NCBI GenBank assembly: GCA_013372875.1
Contig: JABXIW010000028.1
Location: 1 to 27,212 of the forward strand
DNA from: Gammaproteobacteria bacterium
GTDB lineage: Bacteria; Pseudomonadota; Gammaproteobacteria; Enterobacterales; Kangiellaceae
DNA length: 27,212 bases
Direction of reading: 5' to 3'
The notes beneath the pieces are model-generated. The model did no database searches and had not been told where the DNA came from. It saw only the letters and a list, made by a program, of their open reading frames with translations. This document shows positions 8,441 through 17,216 of this stretch, piece by piece. Numbering within the stretch: position 1 is the stretch's first letter; the number at the start of each line of letters is the position of its first letter. The translations under genes were made by a program, and so were the position numbers.

Positions 8441-8956
8441 ATGATAATTCGTAAATTAAGATTAAAGCGCGGTTGGTCGCAAGAGCATTTAGCACATATC
8501 ACCGGGCTAAATGTTCGCACCATTCAACGTCTTGAACGTGGACAAAACCCTAGTCTTGAAACTAAGAAATCTTTGGCTGCTGTGTTTGAAGTTGATATAT
8601 CTACCTTTGATACTACTGCTTCAAGTGAAACCTCAGGAGCGACAAAGATGACTGAAAATACTACTAGCAATTCGTCAAACCCTTTACCCATTGAAACCAT
8701 CGAGCAAGATGAAAAAGAAGCCATTGAATACGCCAAAGGCGTCAAAGAGTTTTTGACTCATCTACTACTTTTTGTTGTTTTTATTCCTGTGATTATTTAC
8801 AAAAAAGGAATCGACGATCCCACCTTTCTGTGGCTAATGATAGGCTGGGGAATTGGCTTAGTTTTCCATGGTCTTAATGCTTTCGAAAAATTAAACTTTT
8901 TTAAAGTCGATTGGGAAAAGAAAATTGCGGAAAAAAAATTAGGTAGGAAACTCTAA
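8441..8956 (+). CDS. XRE-type HTH protein fused to a 2TM membrane domain
   Basis: Putative membrane-tethered transcription regulator of 171 residues. Residues 1-54 are an XRE/Cro-type HTH (SQEHLAHITGLNVRTIQRLERGQ, with recognition helix around RTIQR). Residues 55-85 are a Ser/Thr/Glu-rich polar linker. Residues about 92-171 match the 2TM domain pattern: amphipathic EAIEYAKGVKEF, helix one HLLLFVVFIPVIIY, helix two FLWLMIGWGIGLVFHGLNAF, then the basic tail WEKKIAEKKLGRKL. The ATG has no clear Shine-Dalgarno, yet the start is firm because a paralogue at 26703 begins with the matching MIVKRLR. A second in-frame ATG at 8648 has a strong ribosome-binding site. The gene is convergent with dnaE, 18 bases apart. 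Target genes are unknown; autoregulation through the 11-bp array is inferred. Confidence 0.88.
   Translation: MIIRKLRLKRGWSQEHLAHITGLNVRTIQRLERGQNPSLETKKSLAAVFEVDISTFDTTASSETSGATKMTENTTSNSSNPLPIETIEQDEKEAIEYAKGVKEFLTHLLLFVVFIPVIIYKKGIDDPTFLWLMIGWGIGLVFHGLNAFEKLNFFKVDWEKKIAEKKLGRKL
8635..8650 (+). promoter_or_regulatory. Internal ribosome-binding site and in-frame ATG
   Basis: AGGAG at 8635-8639 followed after 8 bases by ATG at 8648-8650, in frame with the HTH-2TM gene (Met70). It lies in the linker between the HTH and the membrane domain, so initiation here would make a 102-residue 2TM protein without the DNA-binding part. This site is clearly better than the ribosome-binding site of the full-length start. 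Use in the cell is inferred. Confidence 0.5.
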
Positions 8957-8974
8957 CTAAGGCTATTCAACTGG

Positions 8975-11900
8975 TTAGTAAACCACTTTATGTTCTATGC
9001 AGCCTGGTAGATGTTTTAGGGCAAAAACCAAACTATCGCTGGGCTGCACATACCAATCTTCACCTAACACGAAATCACCAAAAATTTTCGCTTGTTGGGC
9101 TTGCAGATTGATACTAAATGGGCAAGCGCCATCACGATTCATCTGCAACAATTCTTTTAATTCAACAAGTGTATCAGGGCCAATCACCGAATCAGCCAAA
9201 GTGATTTGAATTCTTTTACAATAACGCTCGCGGGTTTCCTCAAAGGACATAATAGTTTTAGCGCTAACACTAACACCGCCTGAGTAATCATCGTTACGCG
9301 CTTCGCCTTCAACCACGATCACACTGTCCTTGGATAGCAAATGCTGATACGTCTCAAAAGTTTCAGCATAAGCGGTAACGTCACAACGTCCAGACTTATC
9401 ATCTAAGGTGATAATTGCCATCTTATCGCCACGTTTTGTGGTCATAACGCGCATACCAACAATTAAACCTGAAATTTTAGTGTTTTCGCCGCGCCTAGTT
9501 GGCTGCAGATCGCGCAAACGTCGGATCGACATTTGATTAATTTCAGGCAAATATCGCTCTATTGGATGCCCCGTTAAATAAAGCCCTAACGTTTCTTTTT
9601 CGCCTTGCAGAACTTGCTCATCAGTCCAAGGTTTGACTTTAATGTATTGATGCTGCTGAGTGGCAGTTTCAGTCACCACCGAGCCAAACAAGTCATCCTG
9701 CCCTGCTTCTTGGCTTTTATTAAATTGCTCCGCTGCTTTAATGGCTTCATCCAAACTCGCCATTAAAGTGGCGCGATTTGGCGCAACCTTATCTAAAGCA
9801 CCAGCCTTGATTAAGGATTCCAATACGCGACGATTGGCTTTTTTCAGGTCGATGCGGCTACAAAAATCGAATAAGTCAGAGTAAGCGCCATTTTCTTCAC
9901 GTTCACGCACAATCGACTTAATGGCCGCTTCACCAACGCCTTTAATTGCGCCAATGCCATAAACCACATTACCATCATCATCGACCGAGAAGCGATATTG
10001 GCCCTCATTCACATCTGGTGGACGAATGGTTAAACCGTTATTTTCTGCATCTTCCACATAGGTAACGACTTTATCAGTGTTATCCATATCAGAGGACATC
10101 ACCGCCGCCATAAAGGCCGCAGGATGGTGCGTTTTGAGCCAAGCGGTTTGATAAGCGACTAAAGCATAAGCTGCCGAGTGAGACTTATTAAAGCCGTAGC
10201 CTGCAAACTTTTCTACCAAATCGAAGATTTTCATGGAGAGATCACCATCAACTCCATTGGCAATCGCACCTTCTTTAAAGATGGCTCTTTGTTTTTCCAT
10301 CTCCTCAAATTTCTTTTTACCCATAGCACGACGCAAAATATCTGCGCCGCCCAAAGTATAACCCGACAAGACCTGAGCAATCTGCATTACCTGCTCTTGA
10401 TACAAAATAATGCCGTAAGTCGGTTCAAGAATTTCTTTCAATGACTCGTGCTGATAATTGGCATCGGGATATGATATTTTTTCACGGCCGTGCTTACGGT
10501 TAATAAAGTTATCAACCATGCCTGACTGCAATGGACCAGGACGGAATAAAGCTACCAGTGCCACAATATCTTCGAATCGGCTGGGTTGCAGCCTCTTGAT
10601 CAAGTCTTTCATACCACGCGATTCTAATTGGAATACCGCGGTGGTATCGGCTCTTTGCAATAGCTTATAAACTTCAGGATCTTCAGTGTCAATTTTGGTG
10701 ATATCGACCGTTTCAAGACCTTGTTGAGTCAACTGGCGATTTGCTATTTCAAGTGCCCAGTCGATAATGGTTAAGGTTCTCAAGCCCAAGAAATCAAACT
10801 TTACTAAGCCAGCACTTTCAACATCATCTTTATCGAATTGAGTAACGATATTAGAGCCAGTTTCATCACAATACAGCGGCGCAAACTCGGTTAAATCATT
10901 CGGCGCAATAACCACACCACCAGCGTGCTTACCGGCATTTCGAGTTATACCCTCGAGTTTTTTGGCTAAGTCCCATAGCTCTCGAACGTCACCATCTTCT
11001 TCATAGCGTCTTGGAAGTTCAGGCTCCTGCTCCCAAGCCTTATCAAGGGTCATACCCACTTCAAATGGGATCAATTTGGCCAGCTTATCCACAAAGCCAT
11101 ACGGCTGGCTCAGTACACGCCCCACATCACGGATCACTGCTTTTGCCGCCATAGTACCGAAGGTAATGATCTGAGAAACGCTGTTGCGGCCATAGGTTCT
11201 GGCCACATAATCGATAACCTTATCGCGCCCTTCCATACAGAAATCAACGTCGAAATCGGGCATTGAAATCCGCTCAGGGTTTAGGAATCGCTCAAAGAGT
11301 AAATCGTATTCTAGCGGATCCAAATCCGTAATATCCAATGCATAAGCTACTAATGAGCCCGCACCAGAACCTCGTCCTGGCCCTACAGGTACTCCATTAT
11401 TTTTTGACCATTGGATAAAGTCGGCAACGATTAAGAAGTAGCCGGGAAAGCCCATTTCATTGATAACGTCCAACTCAATTTGTAAACGCTCATCATAAGG
11501 TTTGCGAATTTCAGCAAAATCATCGGCATTGACATCGTACAAATGCTCAAGGCGCTTTTCTAAGCCTTCGCGTGACTCTTTGGCAAAAAACTCATTAATC
11601 GTCATGCCATCTGGTATAGGAAAATCGGGCAAGAAATATTTGCCAAGCATCAAATCCAAGTTACAGCGCTTAGCAATTTCGACGGTATTTTCTATTGCTT
11701 CTGGAATGTCAGAAAACAGCTCGATCATTTCTTCGGCAGATCTTAAATACTGTTGATTGGAGTAGTCGCGAGGACGTCTTGGATCGCCTAAGACACGACC
11801 TTGATTAATGCAAACTCTGGCTTCATGAGCACCAAAATCGCTAGAATCTAAAAAGCGCACATCATTCGTTGCAACCACCGGCGTATTAGAACCTTGGGCG

Positions 11901-12460
11901 ATTCCAATCACTTGATGAATGTATTCGTTTTCTTGTGGCCGGCCGGTTCTTTGCAACTCTAAATAATAGCGATCTTTAAAATGATGATTCCAGAAGCCTA
12001 GACAAGAAGCAGCCGCGTCCATATTAGTGGCGAGTAAAGCCTTGCCAACATCACCATCGCGCGCTCCAGAAAGAACGATCAAGCCTTCATTATGCTGTGG
12101 CAACCATTCTTTTTTGACTAAAGGTAAGCCACGATGTTGATTTTTGAGATAGGCTTTGGATATTAGCTCTTTTAAATTCAGGTAACCCTGCTCATTCATA
12201 CACAGCGCGGTTACTCTAAAGTGCTCATCTTCTTGCTCGGGATATTGGATCAGCAAATCAGCACCAACGATTGGCTTAACGCCCGAACCAATGGTGTTAG
12301 AGTAAAACTTTACCAAACCACACATATTCATTTGATCAGTCATAGCAACAGCAGCATGGCCTTGCTCGACGCAAGTTTTGATCAAAGGCTTCACACGCAC
12401 CAAACCATCCACCATGGAATATTCAGTGTGTATTTTTAAATGAACAAAACTTGGGCTCAT
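8975..12460 (-). CDS. dnaE: DNA polymerase III alpha subunit
   Basis: Catalytic subunit of the replicative DNA polymerase III, 1161 residues (E. coli DnaE has 1160). An N-terminal PHP domain ([16 protein letters not shown]) covers about 1-280. The C-family polymerase core has the metal-binding aspartates of PDFDVDF (Asp402 and Asp404) and the later LVKFDFLGL aspartate, plus [16 protein letters not shown] and [23 protein letters not shown]. The helix-hairpin-helix region ([14 protein letters not shown]) precedes the QDDLF sequence, which fits the internal sliding-clamp binding motif (QADMF in E. coli). The C-terminal OB and tail domains are complete. It lies 118 bases downstream of rnhB, with its own likely promoter overlapped by a palindrome. 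It is convergent with the HTH-2TM gene. Confidence 0.98.
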   Translation of the reverse strand: MSPSFVHLKIHTEYSMVDGLVRVKPLIKTCVEQGHAAVAMTDQMNMCGLVKFYSNTIGSGVKPIVGADLLIQYPEQEDEHFRVTALCMNEQGYLNLKELISKAYLKNQHRGLPLVKKEWLPQHNEGLIVLSGARDGDVGKALLATNMDAAASCLGFWNHHFKDRYYLELQRTGRPQENEYIHQVIGIAQGSNTPVVATNDVRFLDSSDFGAHEARVCINQGRVLGDPRRPRDYSNQQYLRSAEEMIELFSDIPEAIENTVEIAKRCNLDLMLGKYFLPDFPIPDGMTINEFFAKESREGLEKRLEHLYDVNADDFAEIRKPYDERLQIELDVINEMGFPGYFLIVADFIQWSKNNGVPVGPGRGSGAGSLVAYALDITDLDPLEYDLLFERFLNPERISMPDFDVDFCMEGRDKVIDYVARTYGRNSVSQIITFGTMAAKAVIRDVGRVLSQPYGFVDKLAKLIPFEVGMTLDKAWEQEPELPRRYEEDGDVRELWDLAKKLEGITRNAGKHAGGVVIAPNDLTEFAPLYCDETGSNIVTQFDKDDVESAGLVKFDFLGLRTLTIIDWALEIANRQLTQQGLETVDITKIDTEDPEVYKLLQRADTTAVFQLESRGMKDLIKRLQPSRFEDIVALVALFRPGPLQSGMVDNFINRKHGREKISYPDANYQHESLKEILEPTYGIILYQEQVMQIAQVLSGYTLGGADILRRAMGKKKFEEMEKQRAIFKEGAIANGVDGDLSMKIFDLVEKFAGYGFNKSHSAAYALVAYQTAWLKTHHPAAFMAAVMSSDMDNTDKVVTYVEDAENNGLTIRPPDVNEGQYRFSVDDDGNVVYGIGAIKGVGEAAIKSIVREREENGAYSDLFDFCSRIDLKKANRRVLESLIKAGALDKVAPNRATLMASLDEAIKAAEQFNKSQEAGQDDLFGSVVTETATQQHQYIKVKPWTDEQVLQGEKETLGLYLTGHPIERYLPEINQMSIRRLRDLQPTRRGENTKISGLIVGMRVMTTKRGDKMAIITLDDKSGRCDVTAYAETFETYQHLLSKDSVIVVEGEARNDDYSGGVSVSAKTIMSFEETRERYCKRIQITLADSVIGPDTLVELKELLQMNRDGACPFSINLQAQQAKIFGDFVLGEDWYVQPSDSLVFALKHLPGCIEHKVVY

Positions 12461-12504
12461 AGGTTAGAAGCGTTTGGCTTAATATTATTTTTCTACTAGA
12501 AATG

Positions 12505-12539
12505 ATTATAAGAGCTGAATGAAAACTTTTCAGCTCTTA
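12505..12539 (-). promoter_or_regulatory. 11-bp inverted repeat overlapping a TATAAT box upstream of dnaE
   Basis: TAAGAGCTGAA at 12509-12519 pairs perfectly with TTCAGCTCTTA at 12529-12539 across a 9-base loop. On the minus strand the right end of the palindrome runs into TATAAT (12510-12505), about 45 bases before the dnaE ATG, so the palindrome would cover the spacer and -35 region. It could be an operator, or a hairpin that reduces read-through from rnhB. It is not followed by a T-run, so it is a poor intrinsic terminator. Confidence 0.5.
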
Positions 12540-12578
12540 AATGCAAATTATTGGACTTACTAACTTATCAAGACTCGA

Positions 12579-13175
12579 TTAGAACAATAGCTTTTGTACC
12601 GGTGCGTAGGAACGACGATGGATCGGCGTAATCCCAAGCTCTTGAATCGCCTCTCGATGCTGCTTGGTTGGATAGCCCTTGTGTTTGGCAAAACCATATC
12701 CTGGGTACAGCTTATCCATTTCAACCATCTCCGTATCACGTGCTACCTTGGCGATAATCGAAGCTGCGCTAATACAAGCTTCCTTGGAATCCCCTTTGAT
12801 AATGGCTTCCATGGCAATCTTTAAGTCAGGTAATTTATTACCATCAATCAAAGCTAAGGTTGGCGCTGGCGTTAAATCCTCTACCGCTCGCTTCATCGCT
12901 AATAGGCTAGCTTGTAGGATATTAATTTGATCAATTTCTTCAATTTCCGATCTTGCAATCGACCAAGCCAGTGCTTTTTCTTTAATTTCAATGGCAAGTT
13001 GCTCACGTTTTGCTTCTGACAGCTTTTTCGAATCAGCCAAGCCCTCAATGGGGTTATTCGGATCTAAGATAACTGCAGCGGCAACCACAGGCCCAGCCAA
13101 TGGCCCACGCCCTACTTCATCTGCGCCTGCGATATAAGTGTGCTGTGAACGATCAGGAGGTAAATAATCAGGCAT
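12579..13175 (-). CDS. rnhB: Ribonuclease HII
   Basis: Endonuclease that cuts RNA in RNA/DNA hybrids and starts removal of single ribonucleotides from DNA. At 198 residues it has the same length as E. coli RnhB. The active site is complete: Asp19 and Glu20 in [13 protein letters not shown], Asp111 in LIDGN and Asp129 in [27 protein letters not shown] and [15 protein letters not shown] are further family blocks. The ATG overlaps the lpxB 3' end by 8 bases, so translation is probably coupled. The lpxA-lpxB-rnhB-dnaE order is the common gammaproteobacterial one. Confidence 0.97.
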   Translation of the reverse strand: MPDYLPPDRSQHTYIAGADEVGRGPLAGPVVAAAVILDPNNPIEGLADSKKLSEAKREQLAIEIKEKALAWSIARSEIEEIDQINILQASLLAMKRAVEDLTPAPTLALIDGNKLPDLKIAMEAIIKGDSKEACISAASIIAKVARDTEMVEMDKLYPGYGFAKHKGYPTKQHREAIQELGITPIHRRSYAPVQKLLF

Positions 13176-14346
13176 GAGGTTTTATATTTTGTTGCGAATA
13201 CCATTGAACAATGGAATCGGCAGCGTATTGATCTGCATCTTTTCTCAATTTTTTATGCCAATCCATAAAAATCGTTTCCGTCTCTTGCCAACGAGACTCT
13301 GGGGCTTCAAGCCAAGCACGAATTTCGCCAAACAAGGCATCAGGCGTACATTCATGCTGCATCGCTTCGGGCACTAGGGTCTTACCCGACAACAGATTTG
13401 GAATGGCAAAAGTATCAATAATCAGCAATTTTTTAAATATGCGGTAGCTAAAACCACCCACTTTATAAGCCACAACCATAGGACGTTTGATTAGCATCGC
13501 CTCTAAAGTTGCTGTGCCAGATGCCATCAAAATGATATCAGCAGCAGCCATCGCTTGCCGCGACTGACCATCGATAATAGTAATGGGTGGCAGTCCATCC
13601 TCTTCCGCCATCACTTTTTCAAATTGCTCGCGCCTGGCTTCATTGGCCATTGGTGCAATAAATTTGATCTCTGGATAGAACTGGTGAACAAGTTTTAAAG
13701 ACTGCAAAAAGTCCTTCGCTAAATATTTAAGTTCGCTGCCTCGCGAACCAGGCATCACACAAAGATACTGACCATTAGGCTCTAAATTTAGGGCATTTCG
13801 AGCTTCAGCTTTGTCAGAATTAAGCGGTATTTCATCAGCCAACGGATGACCCACGCAAACATTATCAATTGCATGCTTTTGATAAATACTTTGTTCAAAA
13901 GGAAATAAACAGAGCATCAGATCGACAGCTTTTTTAATCTTAAAGATACGTTTTGGGCGCCAAGCCCAAACCGATGGGCTAACGTAATGAACGGTTTTAA
14001 TATCTGCTGCTTTTAGTTTTTTAGCTAGCCCAATATTAAACTCCGGAGCATCAATACCAATAAACAAATCGGGCGGTGAATACTTCCAACGAGCGGCTAA
14101 CTCTTTGCGCATTTTTAAAAGTTCAGGCAAACGCTTTAGAATCGGCACAATACCCATTACCGATAAGCGCTCCATGGAATACAGCGACTCACATCCTTCG
14201 GCTTGCATTAATGGACCGCCAATGCCTTCTACCTTTAGATTAGGGTATTTTTCTTTGAGCTTACGAATTAAGCCCGCACCTAAAATATCGCCGGAGGATT
14301 CTCCGGCGACAATGGCAATTCGTTTTAGTTGGTAAGCATCTTGCAT
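13168..14346 (-). CDS. lpxB: Lipid-A-disaccharide synthase
   Basis: Glycosyltransferase that joins UDP-2,3-diacylglucosamine and lipid X to make the tetra-acylated disaccharide of lipid A at the inner face of the cytoplasmic membrane. The 392 residues include the N-terminal signature [57 protein letters not shown] and the C-terminal nucleotide-sugar part with [12 protein letters not shown] [13 protein letters not shown] and [22 protein letters not shown]. The length is typical (382 in E. coli). It starts 24 bases after lpxA and overlaps rnhB. Confidence 0.97.
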   Translation of the reverse strand: MQDAYQLKRIAIVAGESSGDILGAGLIRKLKEKYPNLKVEGIGGPLMQAEGCESLYSMERLSVMGIVPILKRLPELLKMRKELAARWKYSPPDLFIGIDAPEFNIGLAKKLKAADIKTVHYVSPSVWAWRPKRIFKIKKAVDLMLCLFPFEQSIYQKHAIDNVCVGHPLADEIPLNSDKAEARNALNLEPNGQYLCVMPGSRGSELKYLAKDFLQSLKLVHQFYPEIKFIAPMANEARREQFEKVMAEEDGLPPITIIDGQSRQAMAAADIILMASGTATLEAMLIKRPMVVAYKVGGFSYRIFKKLLIIDTFAIPNLLSGKTLVPEAMQHECTPDALFGEIRAWLEAPESRWQETETIFMDWHKKLRKDADQYAADSIVQWYSQQNIKPHA

Positions 14347-14370
14347 GACATTTGTAGTTACTTAGCTTGT

Positions 14371-15129
14371 TTACCTGAGAATGCCTCGATTGGCGTTTTG
14401 TAAAAACTCAATCAAATGCTTAACGTTTTCATCATCTAAAGCTGAAAGCTCTTCTATGGCTTCATCAATCTTTAGCGATTTACGATAAATTGAACGATAG
14501 GCTTTTTTCAAGTCACTAATAGACTCAGCGCTAAAACCACGACGCTTTAAGCCTTCACTATTAAGGCCATAAGGAGAGTTTTCTGCCACCAAAATAAAGG
14601 GCGGAATATCTTTAGAAATCGCACAATCCATACCAACAAAGGCATGGGCGCCAATTTTGCAAAACTGATGAACTTTAGCAAAGCCAGATAAAATAACGTG
14701 GTCACCAACTTCAACATGCCCTGCTAAAGTCGCATTATTCGACATGATGATATTGTCGCCTAAAACACAATCATGGGCGATATGAGTATAGGCCATAAAC
14801 CAGCCGTTACTGCCAATACGAGTCTCTGACTTATCTTGAGTGGTACCACGATGCACGGTACAACACTCACGAAAAACATTGCCGTCACCAATGATGGTTT
14901 TGGTGGGCTCACCAGCGTATTTTTTATCTTGGTTTTCTTCGCCAATCGAAGAAAATTGAAAAAAACGGTTATCTTTGCCAATTTCAGTGTAATCGCCAAT
15001 CACCACATGTGGCCCAACTTGCGTGCCAGCTCCAATAGTCACCTGTTTGCCAATAATGGAATAAGGTCCAATAGTGACATTTTCAGCAATGGTTGCAGAC
15101 TCATGGATAATCGCCGTTGGATGAATCAT
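14371..15129 (-). CDS. lpxA: UDP-N-acetylglucosamine acyltransferase
   Basis: First enzyme of lipid A synthesis: it moves a 3-hydroxyacyl chain from acyl carrier protein to O3 of UDP-GlcNAc. The 252 residues form a left-handed beta helix of hexapeptide repeats (about 1-185), followed by a C-terminal helical region with the family sequence NSEGLKRRGFS. The catalytic base is His119 in THIAHDC (E. coli His125). Forty-eight residues later is Met167 in VGMDC, aligning with E. coli Gly173 and Pseudomonas aeruginosa Met169. That position is the known chain-length ruler, so a short (C10-type) 3-hydroxyacyl donor is predicted. It lies 15 bases after fabZ. Confidence 0.97.
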   Translation of the reverse strand: MIHPTAIIHESATIAENVTIGPYSIIGKQVTIGAGTQVGPHVVIGDYTEIGKDNRFFQFSSIGEENQDKKYAGEPTKTIIGDGNVFRECCTVHRGTTQDKSETRIGSNGWFMAYTHIAHDCVLGDNIIMSNNATLAGHVEVGDHVILSGFAKVHQFCKIGAHAFVGMDCAISKDIPPFILVAENSPYGLNSEGLKRRGFSAESISDLKKAYRSIYRKSLKIDEAIEELSALDDENVKHLIEFLQNANRGILR

Positions 15130-15144
15130 GTTTAAGTATCCTGA

Positions 15145-15609
15145 TTAGACTTCTGATTTAGCACACATCAATTCTGCAGCACAAACCACTTTGCCGTCAA
15201 CTCTTGCTTCCGCTTCAAAACGCCACAAATTTCTCTTACGCTTCAATAGCTTAACGGTCATAACGATCTGATCACCTGGCTCTACTGGCTTCTTAAATCG
15301 AGCATTATCGATGCCAGCGAAATAATACAAAGAGTCTTCTGTGGGCAAATCTTCAGTGGTTTTAAAGGATAATATACCCGTAGCTTGTGCCAGAGCTTCC
15401 AGCATCAAAACCCCTGGAAATACTGGGCGATGCGGAAAATGGCCAGGGAAAAACGGCTCATTAACAGTAACGTTTTTGATAGCGGTCAAAGACTCGCCAG
15501 GAGTATAGTCAAGTACTCGGTCAATAAGCAAAAACGGATAACGATGAGGCAAATGTTTCATCACGTCATAAATATCCATGGAATTCATTACTGCATTTTC
15601 AGTAGTCAT
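15145..15609 (-). CDS. fabZ: 3-hydroxyacyl-[acyl-carrier-protein] dehydratase
   Basis: Hot-dog fold dehydratase of type II fatty acid synthesis; it draws on the same 3-hydroxyacyl-ACP pool as LpxA and LpxD, which explains its place between their genes. The 154 residues contain the active-site segment [24 protein letters not shown] with His57 and Glu71 (E. coli His54 and Glu68, same spacing). I use the ATG at 15609, which lies one base after the lpxD stop and has a GAGAAG sequence upstream. Methionines 8 and 11 are alternatives closer to the usual N-terminus. Confidence 0.96.
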   Translation of the reverse strand: MTTENAVMNSMDIYDVMKHLPHRYPFLLIDRVLDYTPGESLTAIKNVTVNEPFFPGHFPHRPVFPGVLMLEALAQATGILSFKTTEDLPTEDSLYYFAGIDNARFKKPVEPGDQIVMTVKLLKRKRNLWRFEAEARVDGKVVCAAELMCAKSEV

Positions 15610-15610
15610 G

Positions 15611-16678
15611 TTACTTCTCTTTATTTCCAGTGTCTTTCGATCTTAGTTCGGTAATTTCTTTGCTTAGTGCTTTTAGCTTACGCCACATATCGTCCAATTG
15701 TCTAAAACGCACTGCACTTTTTTGCCAATCTTTATTAGTTTGAAAAGTGGTAGCTGACGAGTAAGCGCCAGGCTTGCTAATGGATTTGTTGACAAAAGTA
15801 CAAGCGGTTAAATGCACTCCATCACAAATATCTAAGTGTCCAATAATGCTAACACGCCCAGCAATCGTGCAATTTGCGCCAATTTTAGTACTGCCAGCAA
15901 TAGCTGTACAGCCTGCAATAGCGGTATTTTCACCGATATGAACGTTATGAGCAATATGAATATGATTATCCAAAATTACTCCACTGCCAATCACGGTATT
16001 ATCCAAAGCGCCTCGATCAATGGCTGTATGAGCCCCTATTTCGACGTCATTACCTATAATCACGGTGCCTACTTGCGGGATTTTAACCCACGAACCTTTG
16101 TCGTTAGCATAACCAAAGCCATCACTGCCAATCACTGCATTGGCATGAATAATGCAGCGTTCGCCAATTTCCACGCCATGATAAAGAGTGGCATTAGAAT
16201 AAATTCTAGAGTTTTCACCTATTTGGCTATTAGCCCCAATAACTGCGCCGGCCTCGATAATGCAATTATCAGCAATTACCACACCTTCAGCAATGCTTAC
16301 AAAATCACCAATGTGGATATTTTTACCCAATTTAGCTGTATCGGAAATATTGGCAGCAGTGCTAATAGTTGGCTTTGGTACGGGACTAGGATCGAGTATT
16401 TGTGAAACTCTCGCAAATGCCAGATAAGGATCGTCAACAATCAACAAAGCACCTTGATAGCTTTCAGGAATGGATGACTCGAAAGAGGGCTTGATGATTA
16501 ACGCAGCTGCGTTAGAGCCGACGATTTGGTCTAAGTATTTAGCATCATTGATAAAGCTAATACTCGAAGCATTGGCTCTATCTAACGGCAAAACCGCAGT
16601 GATTTCGCACTGCGGTTCGCCAATAAGTTTAGCATCAAGTTCTGACGCTAATTCTCGAAGTGTTTTGCTCAAAAGCAC
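15611..16678 (-). CDS. lpxD: UDP-3-O-(3-hydroxyacyl)glucosamine N-acyltransferase
   Basis: Third enzyme of lipid A synthesis; it adds the N-linked 3-hydroxyacyl chain to UDP-3-O-acylglucosamine. The 355 residues include an N-terminal uridine-binding domain (1 to about 100, [15 protein letters not shown]), a hexapeptide-repeat beta helix (about 105-315, with many IG.N and VIG repeats) and a C-terminal helical tail ([31 protein letters not shown]). Catalytic His244 lies in [10 protein letters not shown] (E. coli His239). The gene starts 7 bases after skp and ends one base before fabZ. Confidence 0.97.
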   Translation of the reverse strand: MLLSKTLRELASELDAKLIGEPQCEITAVLPLDRANASSISFINDAKYLDQIVGSNAAALIIKPSFESSIPESYQGALLIVDDPYLAFARVSQILDPSPVPKPTISTAANISDTAKLGKNIHIGDFVSIAEGVVIADNCIIEAGAVIGANSQIGENSRIYSNATLYHGVEIGERCIIHANAVIGSDGFGYANDKGSWVKIPQVGTVIIGNDVEIGAHTAIDRGALDNTVIGSGVILDNHIHIAHNVHIGENTAIAGCTAIAGSTKIGANCTIAGRVSIIGHLDICDGVHLTACTFVNKSISKPGAYSSATTFQTNKDWQKSAVRFRQLDDMWRKLKALSKEITELRSKDTGNKEK

Positions 16679-16685
16679 TCCTATA

Positions 16686-17186
16686 TTATTTCTTTAACTC
16701 TGCAATAACCTGCTCAGTTAAATCTGGCACTGACACATCGGTAAAGATAGCTGCTTGCTTTTCAACTACCAAATTAAAGCCGCCGCGAACTGCTACAGCA
16801 TCAATCGCTTGTTTAATTTGACTGTTCAATTTAAGGATCTCATCGCGACGAGCACGCTCAAAATCATCTTTTGCATTTTTCTCTTTCAAACGAATATCAG
16901 CAATTTTCTTTTCAATGTCACGACGCGCATTGGTTAATTGAGTCTCTGACATGGTTGCAGAGTTCTTAACTAAATTTTCTTGCTCTTTCTTAATTGACTC
17001 AGCCATACGATTAATTTCGTTTTGACGTCCTGAAAATTGAGACTTTAAGCGTTGACCAATTGTGTCATTTTGCGGTGCTTTAGCTTGTACCAAGGCAGTA
17101 TTAACTGTCGCAATACGAGATGCAGCATCTGCTGAAAATGAAGCTATGCTTGCAATAGCGGCTAAAACTAAAAATAACTTTTTCAA
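16686..17186 (-). CDS. skp: Periplasmic OmpH/Skp-family chaperone
   Basis: Trimeric periplasmic holdase chaperone for unfolded outer-membrane proteins on their way to the BAM complex. The 166 residues start with a signal peptide (MKKLFLVLAAIASIASFSADA, cleavage near 21-22), followed by the short beta segment ASRIATVNTALVQ and a long charged coiled coil (about residues 45-130, rich in K, E, R, N and Q), and end in FNLVVEKQAAIFTDVSVPDLTEQVIAEL. It sits 30 bases after bamA, the usual order. Confidence 0.94.
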   Translation of the reverse strand: MKKLFLVLAAIASIASFSADAASRIATVNTALVQAKAPQNDTIGQRLKSQFSGRQNEINRMAESIKKEQENLVKNSATMSETQLTNARRDIEKKIADIRLKEKNAKDDFERARRDEILKLNSQIKQAIDAVAVRGGFNLVVEKQAAIFTDVSVPDLTEQVIAELKK

Positions 17187-17216
17187 AATAAAACTCCTAA
17201 TAACAAATAAAACTAA

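Noticed and set aside
8957..8974. Terminator between the HTH-2TM gene and dnaE
   Set aside because: Only 18 bases separate the convergent genes and no hairpin with a T-run is present.
14760..14999. Second minus-strand open frame inside lpxA
   Set aside because: It is an alternate frame of a clearly coding lpxA, with no ribosome-binding site or domain.
15836..16405. Long plus-strand open frame opposite lpxD
   Set aside because: It is rich in Asn, Ser, Ile and Thr because it is the antisense of the repetitive hexapeptide codons of lpxD; no independent gene signals are seen.
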